64,000 bases of DNA from Algoriphagus zhangzhouensis (GCF_900148515.1 NZ_FRXN01000005.1:317186-381185), one strand, 5' to 3'. Counted from the stretch's first letter, positions 9,072 through 17,971 are shown. Notes: generated from the letters alone by a model not told the origin. Numbers and translations are program-made.

Positions 9072-10808
9072 TCACTTCTCGATTTCCATTAAATCTATCA
9101 AACTCCCATCAGCATTATAGACTTTCAATTCGAACTTATGGGAAGTCAATGCCACCACGCCATAATGAAACCCTCTAAAGTTTTTGGTGGAAAAATGAGG
9201 TCTTGCGGGGGCAAAATCCTCCAAATTTCCGCCCATTCCACCTAATTGGATATAATGGATTCCTTTTTCTTCATCCACCTGATCTTCAAAAAGTGGGAAA
9301 GTTCTCATATAGGTATGCAAATGACCAAAGAACATCACATCTACACCTTCCTGCTCCAATAATCTCAGAAGAGGCTGTAGCTTTCTATTTCCCCAAGTAC
9401 TGGAACCTTCCCAAGTATTGCCATAATCATTTTCATCTGAAGAGTAGGGGGCATGATGCATCTGAACAAACTTCCAGTCTGCCTTATTTTGTTGGAGTTG
9501 AGTTTTTAGCCATTCATATTGTGCTCCACCAGGCTGCAATTCATCCATCTCGTTAGAGTTGAGTACATAAAAATCGCCAGGCCCATTGCTATAGCGGTAA
9601 GCTCCCAATTCATTGGCTTGAGGATGATAGTATTTGTACCAAAAAATATCTCCTTCGCCATTTCCTGCCACAGGAACGTGAGTTATTCTGGAGAAAAGGG
9701 CAGAAGATCCCGGAAAAAACTCTTGAGTCCATTCAAACTTATTATTTTCTTTTCCTCCATCGGTGATATCTCCCATATGGATCACAAAATCCACTCGCTC
9801 TTCCCAAAGCTTTTGTCCGATTTGCTCATTGACCCAGGGACGTGCTTCTGTATCAGATACAACCCCGAATAAGATCGGGTTTTCTGCCGGTTCTGGGGTC
9901 TTAAAAGTGAGTACTCCCGAATCAATTTCTTCACCAGCCTGATTTTTTCCCTTGATCTGATAAAAGTATTGAATCCCGGCTTTGAGACCTTTCAACTCAA
10001 AAGTCTGAACTCCCTCAGTTCCTGGAGCAGGACTGGGTTTGTTCATAAAAGGAATGCTTTCTCCAACCTGAATGAAGAGATTACTTTTTTCATTGGTCTC
10101 CACTGTAATATTCATGCTTTCAGCATCTGGTGCGTAGAGATAGGGTTCAGCAACAAAATGCAACTTTCCAGGTATCCTGATTCCTTCCTGAGTCCATTCT
10201 TGATGAGCCAAAAAGCTCTTTTGAATTTCAGATTCATTGGAAATATTTGCCTTGATAGCCAAATGTTTGATCCAGTGATCCAAGTTGAAATAGGGTTCCT
10301 GCTGTAGGTAAGATTGGATGTATAATTGATCGCTATTTGAAACTAAGTCTTGGGTTCTAATCAGTTTCCCATTCTCCCAAAATGTCCAGGTATTAGCTTG
10401 TCTTTGAATAACAAGATGAGTGAATCTCTTATTCCATTTTTGCTGGGAAGCAACAGCATTTCCTAGTTGCCATTGATGATTCCAAAGGCCCAGTAGAACT
10501 TGGTTACCAACAAACAACTCCAGTCCGATGGGCTCATTACCATGCTCGAAAAACCAAAACTCCATTTCGGAATTTCCCTCTGGCAAGTCAAATTGATATT
10601 GTTTGCTCAAAGGTTCGTTGATCCGATTGGGAAGGTAAATAGGGTTATGAACCTCAAAAGGTCTTAAGCTCAAACTATCTTGGAACAAAGGACTTGCTGC
10701 ATTTCGGGGAAGTCCTGGATTTGGCCAAAGCCAAAGATCTAGATCCGATTGGGCAAGACTTGAAAAATGGATTAGAAAAATCCCTACAAGGAAAAGGAGT
10801 TTGCGCAT
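9072..10808 (-). CDS. Secreted purple-acid-phosphatase-like metallophosphoesterase
   Basis: I chose ATG 10808, giving 578 residues and a proper signal peptide (MRKLLFLVGIFLIHFSSLAQ); a longer frame to 10874 adds 22 residues that do not look like a signal. Residues about 20-200 are a beta-rich region with a concanavalin-like look. About 230-305 is a fibronectin-III-like/PAP N-terminal domain (GLKAGIQYFYQIKGKNQAGE). The calcineurin-like phosphoesterase domain follows: GVVSDTEA, VIHMGDITDGG, VAGNGEGD, QMHHAPYS and FFGHLHTYMR. Oddly, the usual GNH motif reads GNG, so the catalytic His is replaced by Gly, and the first motif is DTE rather than DxH. It is downstream of another metallophosphoesterase in the same direction, about 100 bases apart. 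Confidence 0.82.
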   Translation of the reverse strand: MRKLLFLVGIFLIHFSSLAQSDLDLWLWPNPGLPRNAASPLFQDSLSLRPFEVHNPIYLPNRINEPLSKQYQFDLPEGNSEMEFWFFEHGNEPIGLELFVGNQVLLGLWNHQWQLGNAVASQQKWNKRFTHLVIQRQANTWTFWENGKLIRTQDLVSNSDQLYIQSYLQQEPYFNLDHWIKHLAIKANISNESEIQKSFLAHQEWTQEGIRIPGKLHFVAEPYLYAPDAESMNITVETNEKSNLFIQVGESIPFMNKPSPAPGTEGVQTFELKGLKAGIQYFYQIKGKNQAGEEIDSGVLTFKTPEPAENPILFGVVSDTEARPWVNEQIGQKLWEERVDFVIHMGDITDGGKENNKFEWTQEFFPGSSALFSRITHVPVAGNGEGDIFWYKYYHPQANELGAYRYSNGPGDFYVLNSNEMDELQPGGAQYEWLKTQLQQNKADWKFVQMHHAPYSSDENDYGNTWEGSSTWGNRKLQPLLRLLEQEGVDVMFFGHLHTYMRTFPLFEDQVDEEKGIHYIQLGGMGGNLEDFAPARPHFSTKNFRGFHYGVVALTSHKFELKVYNADGSLIDLMEIEK

Positions 10809-10839
10809 TTTTTTACCGCGAATTAAAAGTTTGGATGTT

Positions 10840-10865
10840 GATTCAATGTTAAGAGCTATTGAATC
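10840..10865. repeat. Inverted repeat in the spacer between two phosphoesterase genes
   Basis: GATTCAAT (10840-10847) and ATTGAATC (10858-10865) form a perfect 8-bp inverted repeat around 10 bases, 32 bases before the leftward start codon. There is no T run on either side, so it is an operator or mRNA hairpin rather than a terminator. Confidence 0.35.
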
Positions 10866-10909
10866 TTTTGTCAATTTATAGGAATCTCGGGTTTTTCCTC
10901 AATTCAGGC

Positions 10910-12715
10910 TTAAAATTCAATGACCTCTAATTCAGATATTTTGATCCAGAAATCAGAAGAAGGCAAGTCATTGCTTAATTGTTTGAGGATTTTGAAAAAT
11001 TGAATCAGCTCCTTGTTTTCGCCAGATTCAGGCATTTCCAAGGTCAAATTCTGATAGAGTTCCATTCGGTCTTTTCCAACCAATTGCTTTCCAAAATCTC
11101 CGGCATTTTTGATCCGGTAAAAATCCTGAATCACCAAACCAGCTTGATCTGCTCCCTCTAATTTAGAAATAGATTGTTTGTCTAATCCGAGTTGATTTAT
11201 CAATTCCATCAAACTGGAATTTTGCAGCAACTCTGCCAGATCTTTTGGGAAATCCTCTTTTAGAAATCGGGTTTTGGTCAATTCTTCTAAATGTGCATTG
11301 GTGAAGTTCCAATAATTCTCAACGGATAAGATTTGACTATCCCAAAGTTTGGAAGGTTCATTTTTTTCAAGAAACTCATATTCTCTTTGGTACAAGTCAA
11401 AAAAGGATTTGAAGTCCTCAACTTGATTTAAAGTCTGGGTTTGAATCAAAAGGCTGTCTGCATCTACCCAGGACATCGTTTTGAATGCCGGAGGAAAAGC
11501 AGCTAATGAAGGCACTTGAATATTCACAAGCTTCTTTCCGTTTTCTCCTTTGAAGATTTCCGTATCATTCTGATGCATATGTCCTGCAAAATGAATCTGA
11601 ATACCTGCATCTGAATAAGCTTGGGAAACTTGAGGCAAGGGTACTCGCGCCAATTGCATTTTATTCTCACCGAATAATTCCTTCATATCTGGCGTGCTTC
11701 CATTGTTGAAGTCCGCCAACGGATAGTGGCTGAATGAAATAAGTAATCTCCCCCTTTTATCTGCCTCTGTCCTTACTTTTTTGATCCAATCCAACTGATG
11801 CTTCTTGAGCTGGGAAGCTTGATTGAATCCGACGCTTGATCCTTTCCAATTATCGAAAGGAGATTGATTTTCGGAGCCAGTTTGCTGGTAAACATTCCCA
11901 TCAATTGCCAAAAGCCAAAGTCCTTCCACAGGTTCTACAACATAACTCGCATCGGGTAGCTTTAAACCACTTTTTTCATCAATAAATTGTCGGGATTCCA
12001 GTATTGAATTGCTTTCAGCCTTTTTAAAAGAATAGGACTCATAATCGATTTCCTCAAAAGGATGAGTCCAGAAAATATCTTCAGGATGAGGGAAGAAACC
12101 ATAGGGCTCCAAGGTGTTCATGATATCCGAATAGCCCCAGTAATTCAAAGAATCTGATAGGAAAGTATAGCCTTTTCCAAGCAAAAGACTGTCTCCGGTA
12201 ATTCCAACCTCAGAACCATCCATGTTTAAGAAATCTCTTTTTCCGGCTTTTCCTCCAAAGGGTAAGACCGGATCATGGTTTCCTGTGGTGATAAAAAATC
12301 TCATCCCATAATTTCGAGAGTAAGAATCTAGGATTTTGGCCAATTTGCGAACATTCATAGGTTGTCCATCATCAGTGTAATCCCCCGGCAAAACCACCAA
12401 CTTGATTTGTTGTTCAGCTAAGTTTTCCAATGCTTGGATTAGCGCGAAGTAATTCTCATTGAAAAGCCTTGTCGAGTTGATCTGAGCCCGCATGCTCCGG
12501 ATAGTGGCGTTTGGTTGGCCATTATCCATGGAGATTCCCTGAAAAGAGTCTTTACCAAAATCACCGTAAACGTTTTGTAGATGGATGTCCGAAACGAAGG
12601 CGACTTTTGGTTTTAGACTTTGCTGTGCACAAAGGCTTGAAATATTACTCAGGCTGAATAGGAAGAAACAGGCAGCAAAGAAAAAGAAGGAAGGTGCTTT
12701 AAAAGGGGACTTCAT
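10910..12715 (-). CDS. Secreted calcineurin-like metallophosphoesterase
   Basis: This protein has about 601 residues from ATG 12715 (signal MKSPFKAPSFFFFAACFFLF, ending near LCAQQ); a frame extension to 12730 adds five residues. The N-terminal half is a complete metallophosphoesterase domain: FVSDIHL (DxH), LPGDYTDDG, TTGNHDP, SFSHYP and FAGHMHQND, covering both metal sites. The C-terminal 200 residues are helical and unassigned. The substrate is unknown; the family includes phosphodiesterases, phosphomonoesterases and nucleotidases. It is the first gene of a leftward pair with the PAP-like gene and is divergent from the alkaline-phosphatase fusion, so the 173-base spacer at 12716-12888 must hold both promoters. 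Confidence 0.85.
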   Translation of the reverse strand: MKSPFKAPSFFFFAACFFLFSLSNISSLCAQQSLKPKVAFVSDIHLQNVYGDFGKDSFQGISMDNGQPNATIRSMRAQINSTRLFNENYFALIQALENLAEQQIKLVVLPGDYTDDGQPMNVRKLAKILDSYSRNYGMRFFITTGNHDPVLPFGGKAGKRDFLNMDGSEVGITGDSLLLGKGYTFLSDSLNYWGYSDIMNTLEPYGFFPHPEDIFWTHPFEEIDYESYSFKKAESNSILESRQFIDEKSGLKLPDASYVVEPVEGLWLLAIDGNVYQQTGSENQSPFDNWKGSSVGFNQASQLKKHQLDWIKKVRTEADKRGRLLISFSHYPLADFNNGSTPDMKELFGENKMQLARVPLPQVSQAYSDAGIQIHFAGHMHQNDTEIFKGENGKKLVNIQVPSLAAFPPAFKTMSWVDADSLLIQTQTLNQVEDFKSFFDLYQREYEFLEKNEPSKLWDSQILSVENYWNFTNAHLEELTKTRFLKEDFPKDLAELLQNSSLMELINQLGLDKQSISKLEGADQAGLVIQDFYRIKNAGDFGKQLVGKDRMELYQNLTLEMPESGENKELIQFFKILKQLSNDLPSSDFWIKISELEVIEF

Positions 12716-12877
12716 GGTCGAAATAAACAAAATAAGGATTGACTAATCTTGATTTTTGGGATCAAATAATCATCAAAATGATTTATGTGAATGTTGCCAA
12801 ATAGTAGGATGGATTAATAAACTATTAATTTTAAGCTTGAGAGGAATGTATAATCGAGTCCTTTTCTTAAATCATTA

Positions 12878-12885
12878 TACTTTTG
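12878..12885 (+). promoter_or_regulatory. TAnnTTTG -7 element abutting the start codon
   Basis: TACTTTTG fits the Bacteroidota -7 consensus. It ends only three bases before ATG 12889, so a transcript started here would be essentially leaderless. No clear -33 TTTG was found at the usual spacing. Confidence 0.4.
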
Positions 12886-12888
12886 GCC

Positions 12889-14694
12889 ATGAAAAAATCA
12901 GTACTTCTTAGTTTTTTACTTTCAATCCTATTTAGTGTAGGTCTGTTTGCCCAGAGTTCATTTAAAATCCATTCCCATAACGATTACCTTCAAAAAGTCC
13001 CTTTTTGGGATGCCTATTCAGGTGGAGCCCAATCCATTGAGGCAGATGTGATTTTAGAAAATGGCAAATTGACTGTTGCTCACGAAAAGGAAAGCATTGA
13101 TCCCAACAAGACCTTGAGTTCGCTTTATTTTGAGCCGATTCAAAAAGGTCTTGCATTGGGTTTGATCGAAGAGATTGATTTTACGCTTTTGGTGGATTTA
13201 AAAACAGAAGCCTATTCCACCTTGGACAAAGTGATAGAGGAAGCTCAAAAGTTTGAATCGATTTTTTATTCCGATAGCAATCCAGAAGGGTTGAAATTGA
13301 TTATTTCCGGAAGTCGTCCCAAAGTGGAGGATTATTCAAAATACCCTTCCTTTATAGAATTTGATTACCAAAGCAGAGATTTAGACGCTTCCCTTCCTTG
13401 GGACAAAATCGGGATGGTGAGTCTAAGTTTCAGATCTTTTTCTGTTTGGAATGGAAAAGGTAGAATCGTAGAATCTGAATTGAAGCCTATTGAAGAATTT
13501 GTGGCCAAGGTTCATTCATTTAACAAGCCAGTTCGCTTTTGGGCTACACCGGATAGCAAGACTTCCTGGAATGCATTCGCTATGATGGGAGTCGATTATA
13601 TCAATACTGACGATCCGAAAGGCGCTTTCGATTACCTACAGGTTTATCGAAAAAATACGTTCACCCAAGCGGAAAGACATGACTTATACCAGCCGAAATT
13701 TATCTCGCAGCCCAATACTCCCAAGCAGATCATTTTGATGATCGGAGATGGAATGGGTTTGGCGCAAATTTCTGCAGGAATGGTCGGTAATGGCGGGCAA
13801 CTAAACCTAGGGAATTTGAAACAAATGGCCTTGGTGAAAACCCATGCGGCGGATGATTTTACGACAGATTCAGCAGCTGGTGCTACGGCCTATGCCACAG
13901 GTGAGAAAACAAACAACCGTGCAATTGGAGTAGATCCCAATGGACAGATTTTGGCAAACCTTCCAGAGAAAATTCAGCCTTTGGGCTGGAATTCCGGTGT
14001 TGTGACTACTGATCAAATGACTGGCGCTACTCCTTCTTCTTTTTATGCGCATCATTCCGAAAGAGACGATTCAGCGATTTTAGCCTCCTGGCTTTCTAAA
14101 AGTCCATTGAATCTGTTCATTGGAGGTGGAAAGAAAACTTTCCAAACTGAAATGGAGAATTTAAAAAATTCAGGTTTTCAACTTGCTCAATCCGTAGAAG
14201 AAATCGAGAATTCTAGATCTGAAAAAGTCGGTTTTTTTGCCAGTCAAGATGGGATTCCTGCCATGCAGGATGGGAGAGGAGTTTTGTTTGATGAAAGTGT
14301 GGAGGCTGCTTTAGCATTTCTGAAAGAAAAGAATAAGCCTTTCTTTTTGATGGTGGAGTCCGGGATGATTGACTCGGGAGGACATGCCAATGATTCTGAA
14401 AAGATCGTCAGAGAAATGGTCAACTTCGATAAAGTAATTGGAGATGTAATCAAGTTTGCCGATGAAAATTCAGGGACTTTGGTTTTGGTTACCGCAGATC
14501 ATGAAACAGGTGGGGTTGCTTTACCGCAGGGAAATGTAAAAAAAGGAGAAGTTGAACTTTCCTACTACAGCGATGACCATACTGGAATCATGGTACCATT
14601 GTTTGCTTATGGAGCTGGAAGCGAAGAGTTTTCAGGCATTATTGAAAATTCTGAAGTCCATCAAATTATCATGAAATTAATTCAAAGGAAATAA
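12889..14694 (+). CDS. Fused PLC/GDPD-like domain and alkaline phosphatase
   Basis: This protein of about 601 residues has a signal peptide (MKKSVLLSFLLSILFSVGLFAQ) and two enzyme-like parts. Residues about 22-255 resemble the TIM-barrel phosphatidylinositol-PLC/glycerophosphodiester phosphodiesterase superfamily (FKIHSHNDYL, SIEADVILENGKLTVAHEKE, MGVDYINTDDPKGAF). Residues about 280-600 are a complete alkaline phosphatase: LMIGDGMGLAQ, TTDSAAGATAYATG (nucleophile Ser about 327), SGMIDSGGHAND, TADHETGG and SDDHTGIMVPLFAYG (metal ligands). One chain could therefore cut a phosphodiester and strip phosphate from the product. The start was set at ATG 12889, after an in-frame TTG at 12883. It is followed by the metallo-beta-lactamase gene. 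Confidence 0.87.
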   Translation: MKKSVLLSFLLSILFSVGLFAQSSFKIHSHNDYLQKVPFWDAYSGGAQSIEADVILENGKLTVAHEKESIDPNKTLSSLYFEPIQKGLALGLIEEIDFTLLVDLKTEAYSTLDKVIEEAQKFESIFYSDSNPEGLKLIISGSRPKVEDYSKYPSFIEFDYQSRDLDASLPWDKIGMVSLSFRSFSVWNGKGRIVESELKPIEEFVAKVHSFNKPVRFWATPDSKTSWNAFAMMGVDYINTDDPKGAFDYLQVYRKNTFTQAERHDLYQPKFISQPNTPKQIILMIGDGMGLAQISAGMVGNGGQLNLGNLKQMALVKTHAADDFTTDSAAGATAYATGEKTNNRAIGVDPNGQILANLPEKIQPLGWNSGVVTTDQMTGATPSSFYAHHSERDDSAILASWLSKSPLNLFIGGGKKTFQTEMENLKNSGFQLAQSVEEIENSRSEKVGFFASQDGIPAMQDGRGVLFDESVEAALAFLKEKNKPFFLMVESGMIDSGGHANDSEKIVREMVNFDKVIGDVIKFADENSGTLVLVTADHETGGVALPQGNVKKGEVELSYYSDDHTGIMVPLFAYGAGSEEFSGIIENSEVHQIIMKLIQRK

Positions 14695-14757
14695 ATTGGA
14701 ATTGAAGAATCTAGACTGATTTTTGATTGGGTTTTATTTCATTTTAAAACTCTGATC

Positions 14758-15489
14758 ATGTCTAGATTCTTTTTCTCTTTGGGCCTTTTAGCGGCCACAT
14801 TTTTTATGTTTTCCAACCTTTCATTTGGACAAAGTGAAATCCTAAAGATTGAGAAAATTGCTCCAAATACATATCGTCACATTTCTTATTTGCAGACAGA
14901 TTCTTTTGGAAAAGTGGAATGCAATGGGATGGTGGTCGTTTCGAATGGCGAGGCAATTGTCATCGATACACCGGTTGATGATGCCTCCTCCAAAGAATTG
15001 ATTGAGTATGTGGAAGAGGAATTGAAAAGTAAAATTATAGCTGTGATTCCTACTCACTTTCATGAAGATTGTACAGGTGGACTTTTGGAATTTCAGGCTT
15101 CATGGATTCCATCTTATGCGAATATCATGACCCATAATTTGGCTGCTTCTCATCAGCTTCCTATTCCTCAGGAGCGATTTGATAAAACAAAAACATTCCA
15201 TGTAGGAGGTGAAGAGTTACTGGTGGAATTTTTTGGAGAAGGACATACGATTGATAATGTAGTCGCCTACTTTCCCAAAGACCAGGTTCTTTTTGGGGGA
15301 TGCATGATCAAAGCAAAGGGTGCAAGTGAAGGGTTTTTGGGAGATGCAAATGTGGAAGCTTGGCCTGTTACAGTTGCGAAAGTGAAGGAAAGATTCCCGG
15401 ATTTGAAATTGGTAGTTCCGGGTCATGGACAAGCAGGAGGTGTAGAGTTATTGGATTATACAATCCAGCTTTTTGCCAAGGAAAACTAA
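14758..15489 (+). CDS. Subclass B1 metallo-beta-lactamase
   Basis: This 243-residue secreted protein has a signal peptide ending at SFGQ. All six B1 zinc ligands are readable: His100, His102 and Asp104 in PTHFHEDCTGG, His163 in GEGHTIDN, Cys182 in LFGGCMIK and His223 in VVPGHGQ. Cys182 with Asp104 is the B1 signature and argues against a generic MBL-fold hydrolase; the Lys of CMIK, which contacts the beta-lactam carboxylate in B1 enzymes, is present. Length fits the family, which includes chromosomal enzymes of many Bacteroidota. It opens beta-lactams including carbapenems in characterised members; activity here is inferred. It sits 63 bases behind the phosphatase fusion and before an M1 peptidase, with no mobile element nearby. 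Confidence 0.9.
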   Translation: MSRFFFSLGLLAATFFMFSNLSFGQSEILKIEKIAPNTYRHISYLQTDSFGKVECNGMVVVSNGEAIVIDTPVDDASSKELIEYVEEELKSKIIAVIPTHFHEDCTGGLLEFQASWIPSYANIMTHNLAASHQLPIPQERFDKTKTFHVGGEELLVEFFGEGHTIDNVVAYFPKDQVLFGGCMIKAKGASEGFLGDANVEAWPVTVAKVKERFPDLKLVVPGHGQAGGVELLDYTIQLFAKEN

Positions 15490-15548
15490 TACACTATCCT
15501 TCATTTTACCGCTTTTCAAATTCTTTTCTGCGACATGTTCAATTTTCT

Positions 15549-15562
15549 TACCTTGAAAGGTA
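15549..15562. promoter_or_regulatory. Palindrome upstream of M1 peptidase
   Basis: TACCTTGAAAGGTA is a palindrome (TACCTT-GA-AAGGTA), 13 bases before the M1 peptidase ATG at 15576. It could be an operator or a short leader hairpin. TACCTTG also resembles a -7 element. Confidence 0.3.
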
Positions 15563-15575
15563 GAAACGAAAAACG

Positions 15576-17546
15576 ATGAAGAAACTACTTTTACTCTTAT
15601 TTCTTTGCTCCTCTTCTTCTTTTGGGCAAGAGAAGTTTAGAACAAGCATTGAGACGGACAGTCGGGCCATCAGAACAGATGTGCCTATGACCAATTCGAT
15701 CAAAAAAGCCTTTGAAGCTGGTACTCGAGATTTTACTGGGAAGCCGGGGCCTAACTATTGGCAATTGGAAACGGATTTTGTCATTGATGCGAAATTGGAT
15801 CCTTCAACTCAGACCATTACAGGTACGGAGACCATTACCATTCATAATAATAGCAAAGTTGATCTACCTAATTTAGTCCTTCGATTGGATCATAATATTT
15901 TCCGTGCGGATGTGCCAAGGGGTTCTTCTACTCCTGCTGAGCAAACAGAAGGAATGGTAGTGACTTCCATCAAAGTGAATGGGACTTCTATTGATCTGGA
16001 TTTGCCGCCAGCAAGAAGAAATGATCCTCCTGCTTTGAGAGCGAGTAATTTGACAAAAACTGTGGCTTATATCACTTTGGAAAAACCAATTCCTGCAGGA
16101 AGCACTGGGGAATTGGAAATTAGCTGGCATACCAAATTGCCGGGAGGAACAGCAGGAAGAGGCCATAGAATGACCCAGAGATTTGACAGTACACTTTTTC
16201 AGCCTACGCAGTGGTTCCCGAGATTGGCGAAATATGATGATTTGAGAGGTTGGGAAACAAGCGAGTATTTAGGGCCAGCTGAGTTTTTTAACAATTTTGG
16301 AAAGTTTGATGTGTCTTTGACAGTACCTGCTGGATGGATTGTAAGTGGTACGGGGGTTTTGCAAAACCCTGAGGAGGTTTTGACGCCGACTGCTATTCAA
16401 AGATTGTCTACCGTTTTGGGTACTGATGAGGAGGTGACTATCGTCAGCCAAGAAGAAAATGGACCGGGAAAAAGCACTAAAAATGGAGAAACTCTGACCT
16501 GGAGATTTTTGGCAGATAAGGTGAATGATTTTGCTTGGGCTACTTCAGATAGATTTATCTGGAAAGCTACCCGGGCAATGATTCCTGAAAAAGGAGCGAT
16601 TCCTATTCATATGGTCTTTATTCCTGAGCGTGCTCAATATTTTGAACATGCAGGGGAAAGAGCCAGACATGCTTTGGAGTTTTATTCTTCCCTTTGGGTA
16701 CCCTATCCATTTCCTCAACTGACCATGCAAGATGGGCCCAGCGCAGGTATGGAATACCCAATGGTAATCAATTCAAATCAAGGTGCTGCAGATCATGAAG
16801 TGGCTCACCAATGGTGGCCTATGATGGTTGGTACAAACGAAACTCGCTATGGCTGGATGGATGAAGGTTTCAACCAATTTATGAATATCCTCTCGGGAGC
16901 GGATAGCAAAGGTGTTCCCTTCGATTTGGACAGATGGGGGCAAAGCTACGGAAGGATGAGTGGGAACGAAGATGAAGCTCCTTTAATGTGGTCTGCAAAC
17001 AATGCAGGAAGTGGCTATGGATACCAGACTTATTTGAAAACTCCCTTGATGCTTTCTATGCTTGGAGGAATCGTAGGAGATGATGCGGTGATTGCCGCTA
17101 TGAAAAAATATGCTGCCACTTGGGCTTTCAAACATCCATCACCTTGGGACTACATGTTTTTCATGGATCATGCTTTGGGAGAAAACCTGGGTTGGTTTTG
17201 GTATTATTGGTTGTTTACTACAGAATCTGTAGATGGATCGATAAAATCAGTCGAGGTAAATTCTGATAAGACTATAGTTACTGTGAGACAAGATGGGGAA
17301 ATGCCTTCGCCAATTATTCTTCAGGTGGAATATGAAGGTGAAATTGGTGGAGTTTCTGAATTGGAAAATGCTGTGATGATTAGTCCAAATACCTTAGAGT
17401 TTTCTTATCCAGTGGATGTGTGGCTTGATGGAAAGCGAGAATATAAGGTCGAAATCCCTAATTTGAAATCTATCAAAAAGATCACTTTAGATCCCCACAA
17501 TAGATTTCCTGATAAGGACGTAACTGACAATACTTGGTCAAAATGA
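15576..17546 (+). CDS. M1 family zinc metallopeptidase (aminopeptidase), secreted
   Basis: This 656-residue protein has a signal peptide (MKKLLLLLFLCSSSSFG). The N-terminal saddle domain of M1 peptidases is visible (TGTETITIHNNSKVDLPNLV, LDHNIFR). The catalytic domain has DHEVAHQWW (HExxH near residues 407-411) and, 18 residues on, the third zinc ligand in WMDEGFNQF. The exopeptidase GxMEN-like motif reads GMEYP, with Asn replaced by Tyr. Family members remove N-terminal amino acids from peptides. It is the third rightward gene after the phosphatase fusion and the beta-lactamase, 86 bases from the latter, so co-transcription is possible. A bidirectional terminator follows. Confidence 0.88.
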   Translation: MKKLLLLLFLCSSSSFGQEKFRTSIETDSRAIRTDVPMTNSIKKAFEAGTRDFTGKPGPNYWQLETDFVIDAKLDPSTQTITGTETITIHNNSKVDLPNLVLRLDHNIFRADVPRGSSTPAEQTEGMVVTSIKVNGTSIDLDLPPARRNDPPALRASNLTKTVAYITLEKPIPAGSTGELEISWHTKLPGGTAGRGHRMTQRFDSTLFQPTQWFPRLAKYDDLRGWETSEYLGPAEFFNNFGKFDVSLTVPAGWIVSGTGVLQNPEEVLTPTAIQRLSTVLGTDEEVTIVSQEENGPGKSTKNGETLTWRFLADKVNDFAWATSDRFIWKATRAMIPEKGAIPIHMVFIPERAQYFEHAGERARHALEFYSSLWVPYPFPQLTMQDGPSAGMEYPMVINSNQGAADHEVAHQWWPMMVGTNETRYGWMDEGFNQFMNILSGADSKGVPFDLDRWGQSYGRMSGNEDEAPLMWSANNAGSGYGYQTYLKTPLMLSMLGGIVGDDAVIAAMKKYAATWAFKHPSPWDYMFFMDHALGENLGWFWYYWLFTTESVDGSIKSVEVNSDKTIVTVRQDGEMPSPIILQVEYEGEIGGVSELENAVMISPNTLEFSYPVDVWLDGKREYKVEIPNLKSIKKITLDPHNRFPDKDVTDNTWSK

Positions 17547-17551
17547 CAAAT

Positions 17552-17583
17552 AAAAAAAGGAGCCATCAAGGCTCCTTTTTTTT
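17552..17583. terminator. Bidirectional intrinsic terminator
   Basis: A stem of up to 13 bp (A-run plus GGAGCC with GGCTCC plus T-run) around a five-base loop lies between the convergent M1 peptidase and response-regulator genes. A-tract and T-tract on opposite sides let it work both ways. Confidence 0.85.
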
Positions 17584-17971
17584 ATAGCAATACTTTTTTG
17601 AGTATCTCATCATTGATGGGTTTTGGAAGAAATCCGAGTATCTCTTCGAATTCATCTACCCTTTGTTGATCAATGGGATCAATGGAACTACTCATGATAT
17701 AAATTTTGTAGCGATTCTTAATCTTTGAGTCTAATACCTGGAACTTATTCAAAAAGTGCCAACCGCTATAAACAGGCATGGATAGATCCAAAAGGATTAC
17801 TGAATTTCCATCAGAATTATTGGAAGTGTATTGAAAAATTTCTTCCCCATCATGAAATGAAACCACCTCTATTGAAATTCCAGCTACCAAAAGATATTTT
17901 TTGACTAAAAAATGGACAAGAGGGTCGTCATCTACCAAAATCAATCGGTGGTATTGAGAGGAGATAGACAT
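17582..17971 (-). CDS. Single-domain response regulator (CheY-like receiver)
   Basis: This 129-residue protein is a receiver domain only: acidic pocket DDD (residues 14-16), phospho-acceptor Asp62 in ILLDLSMP, the switch Ser in IMSSSID (94-96) and the conserved Lys117 in FLPKPI. It has no output domain, so it would act by protein contact, as a phosphotransfer intermediate or as a partner of a kinase. No histidine kinase is encoded in this window. It lies alone between the phosphatase region and the SusC/SusD operon, oriented leftward. Confidence 0.88.
   Translation of the reverse strand: MSISSQYHRLILVDDDPLVHFLVKKYLLVAGISIEVVSFHDGEEIFQYTSNNSDGNSVILLDLSMPVYSGWHFLNKFQVLDSKIKNRYKIYIMSSSIDPIDQQRVDEFEEILGFLPKPINDEILKKVLL

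Noticed and set aside
14758..15489. Reading the MBL-fold gene as a glyoxalase II or phosphodiesterase
   Set aside because: The motif HFHED with a Cys in LFGGCMIK matches B1 beta-lactamase ligands; glyoxalase and phosphodiesterase relatives use HxHxDH with an Asp at the Cys position.
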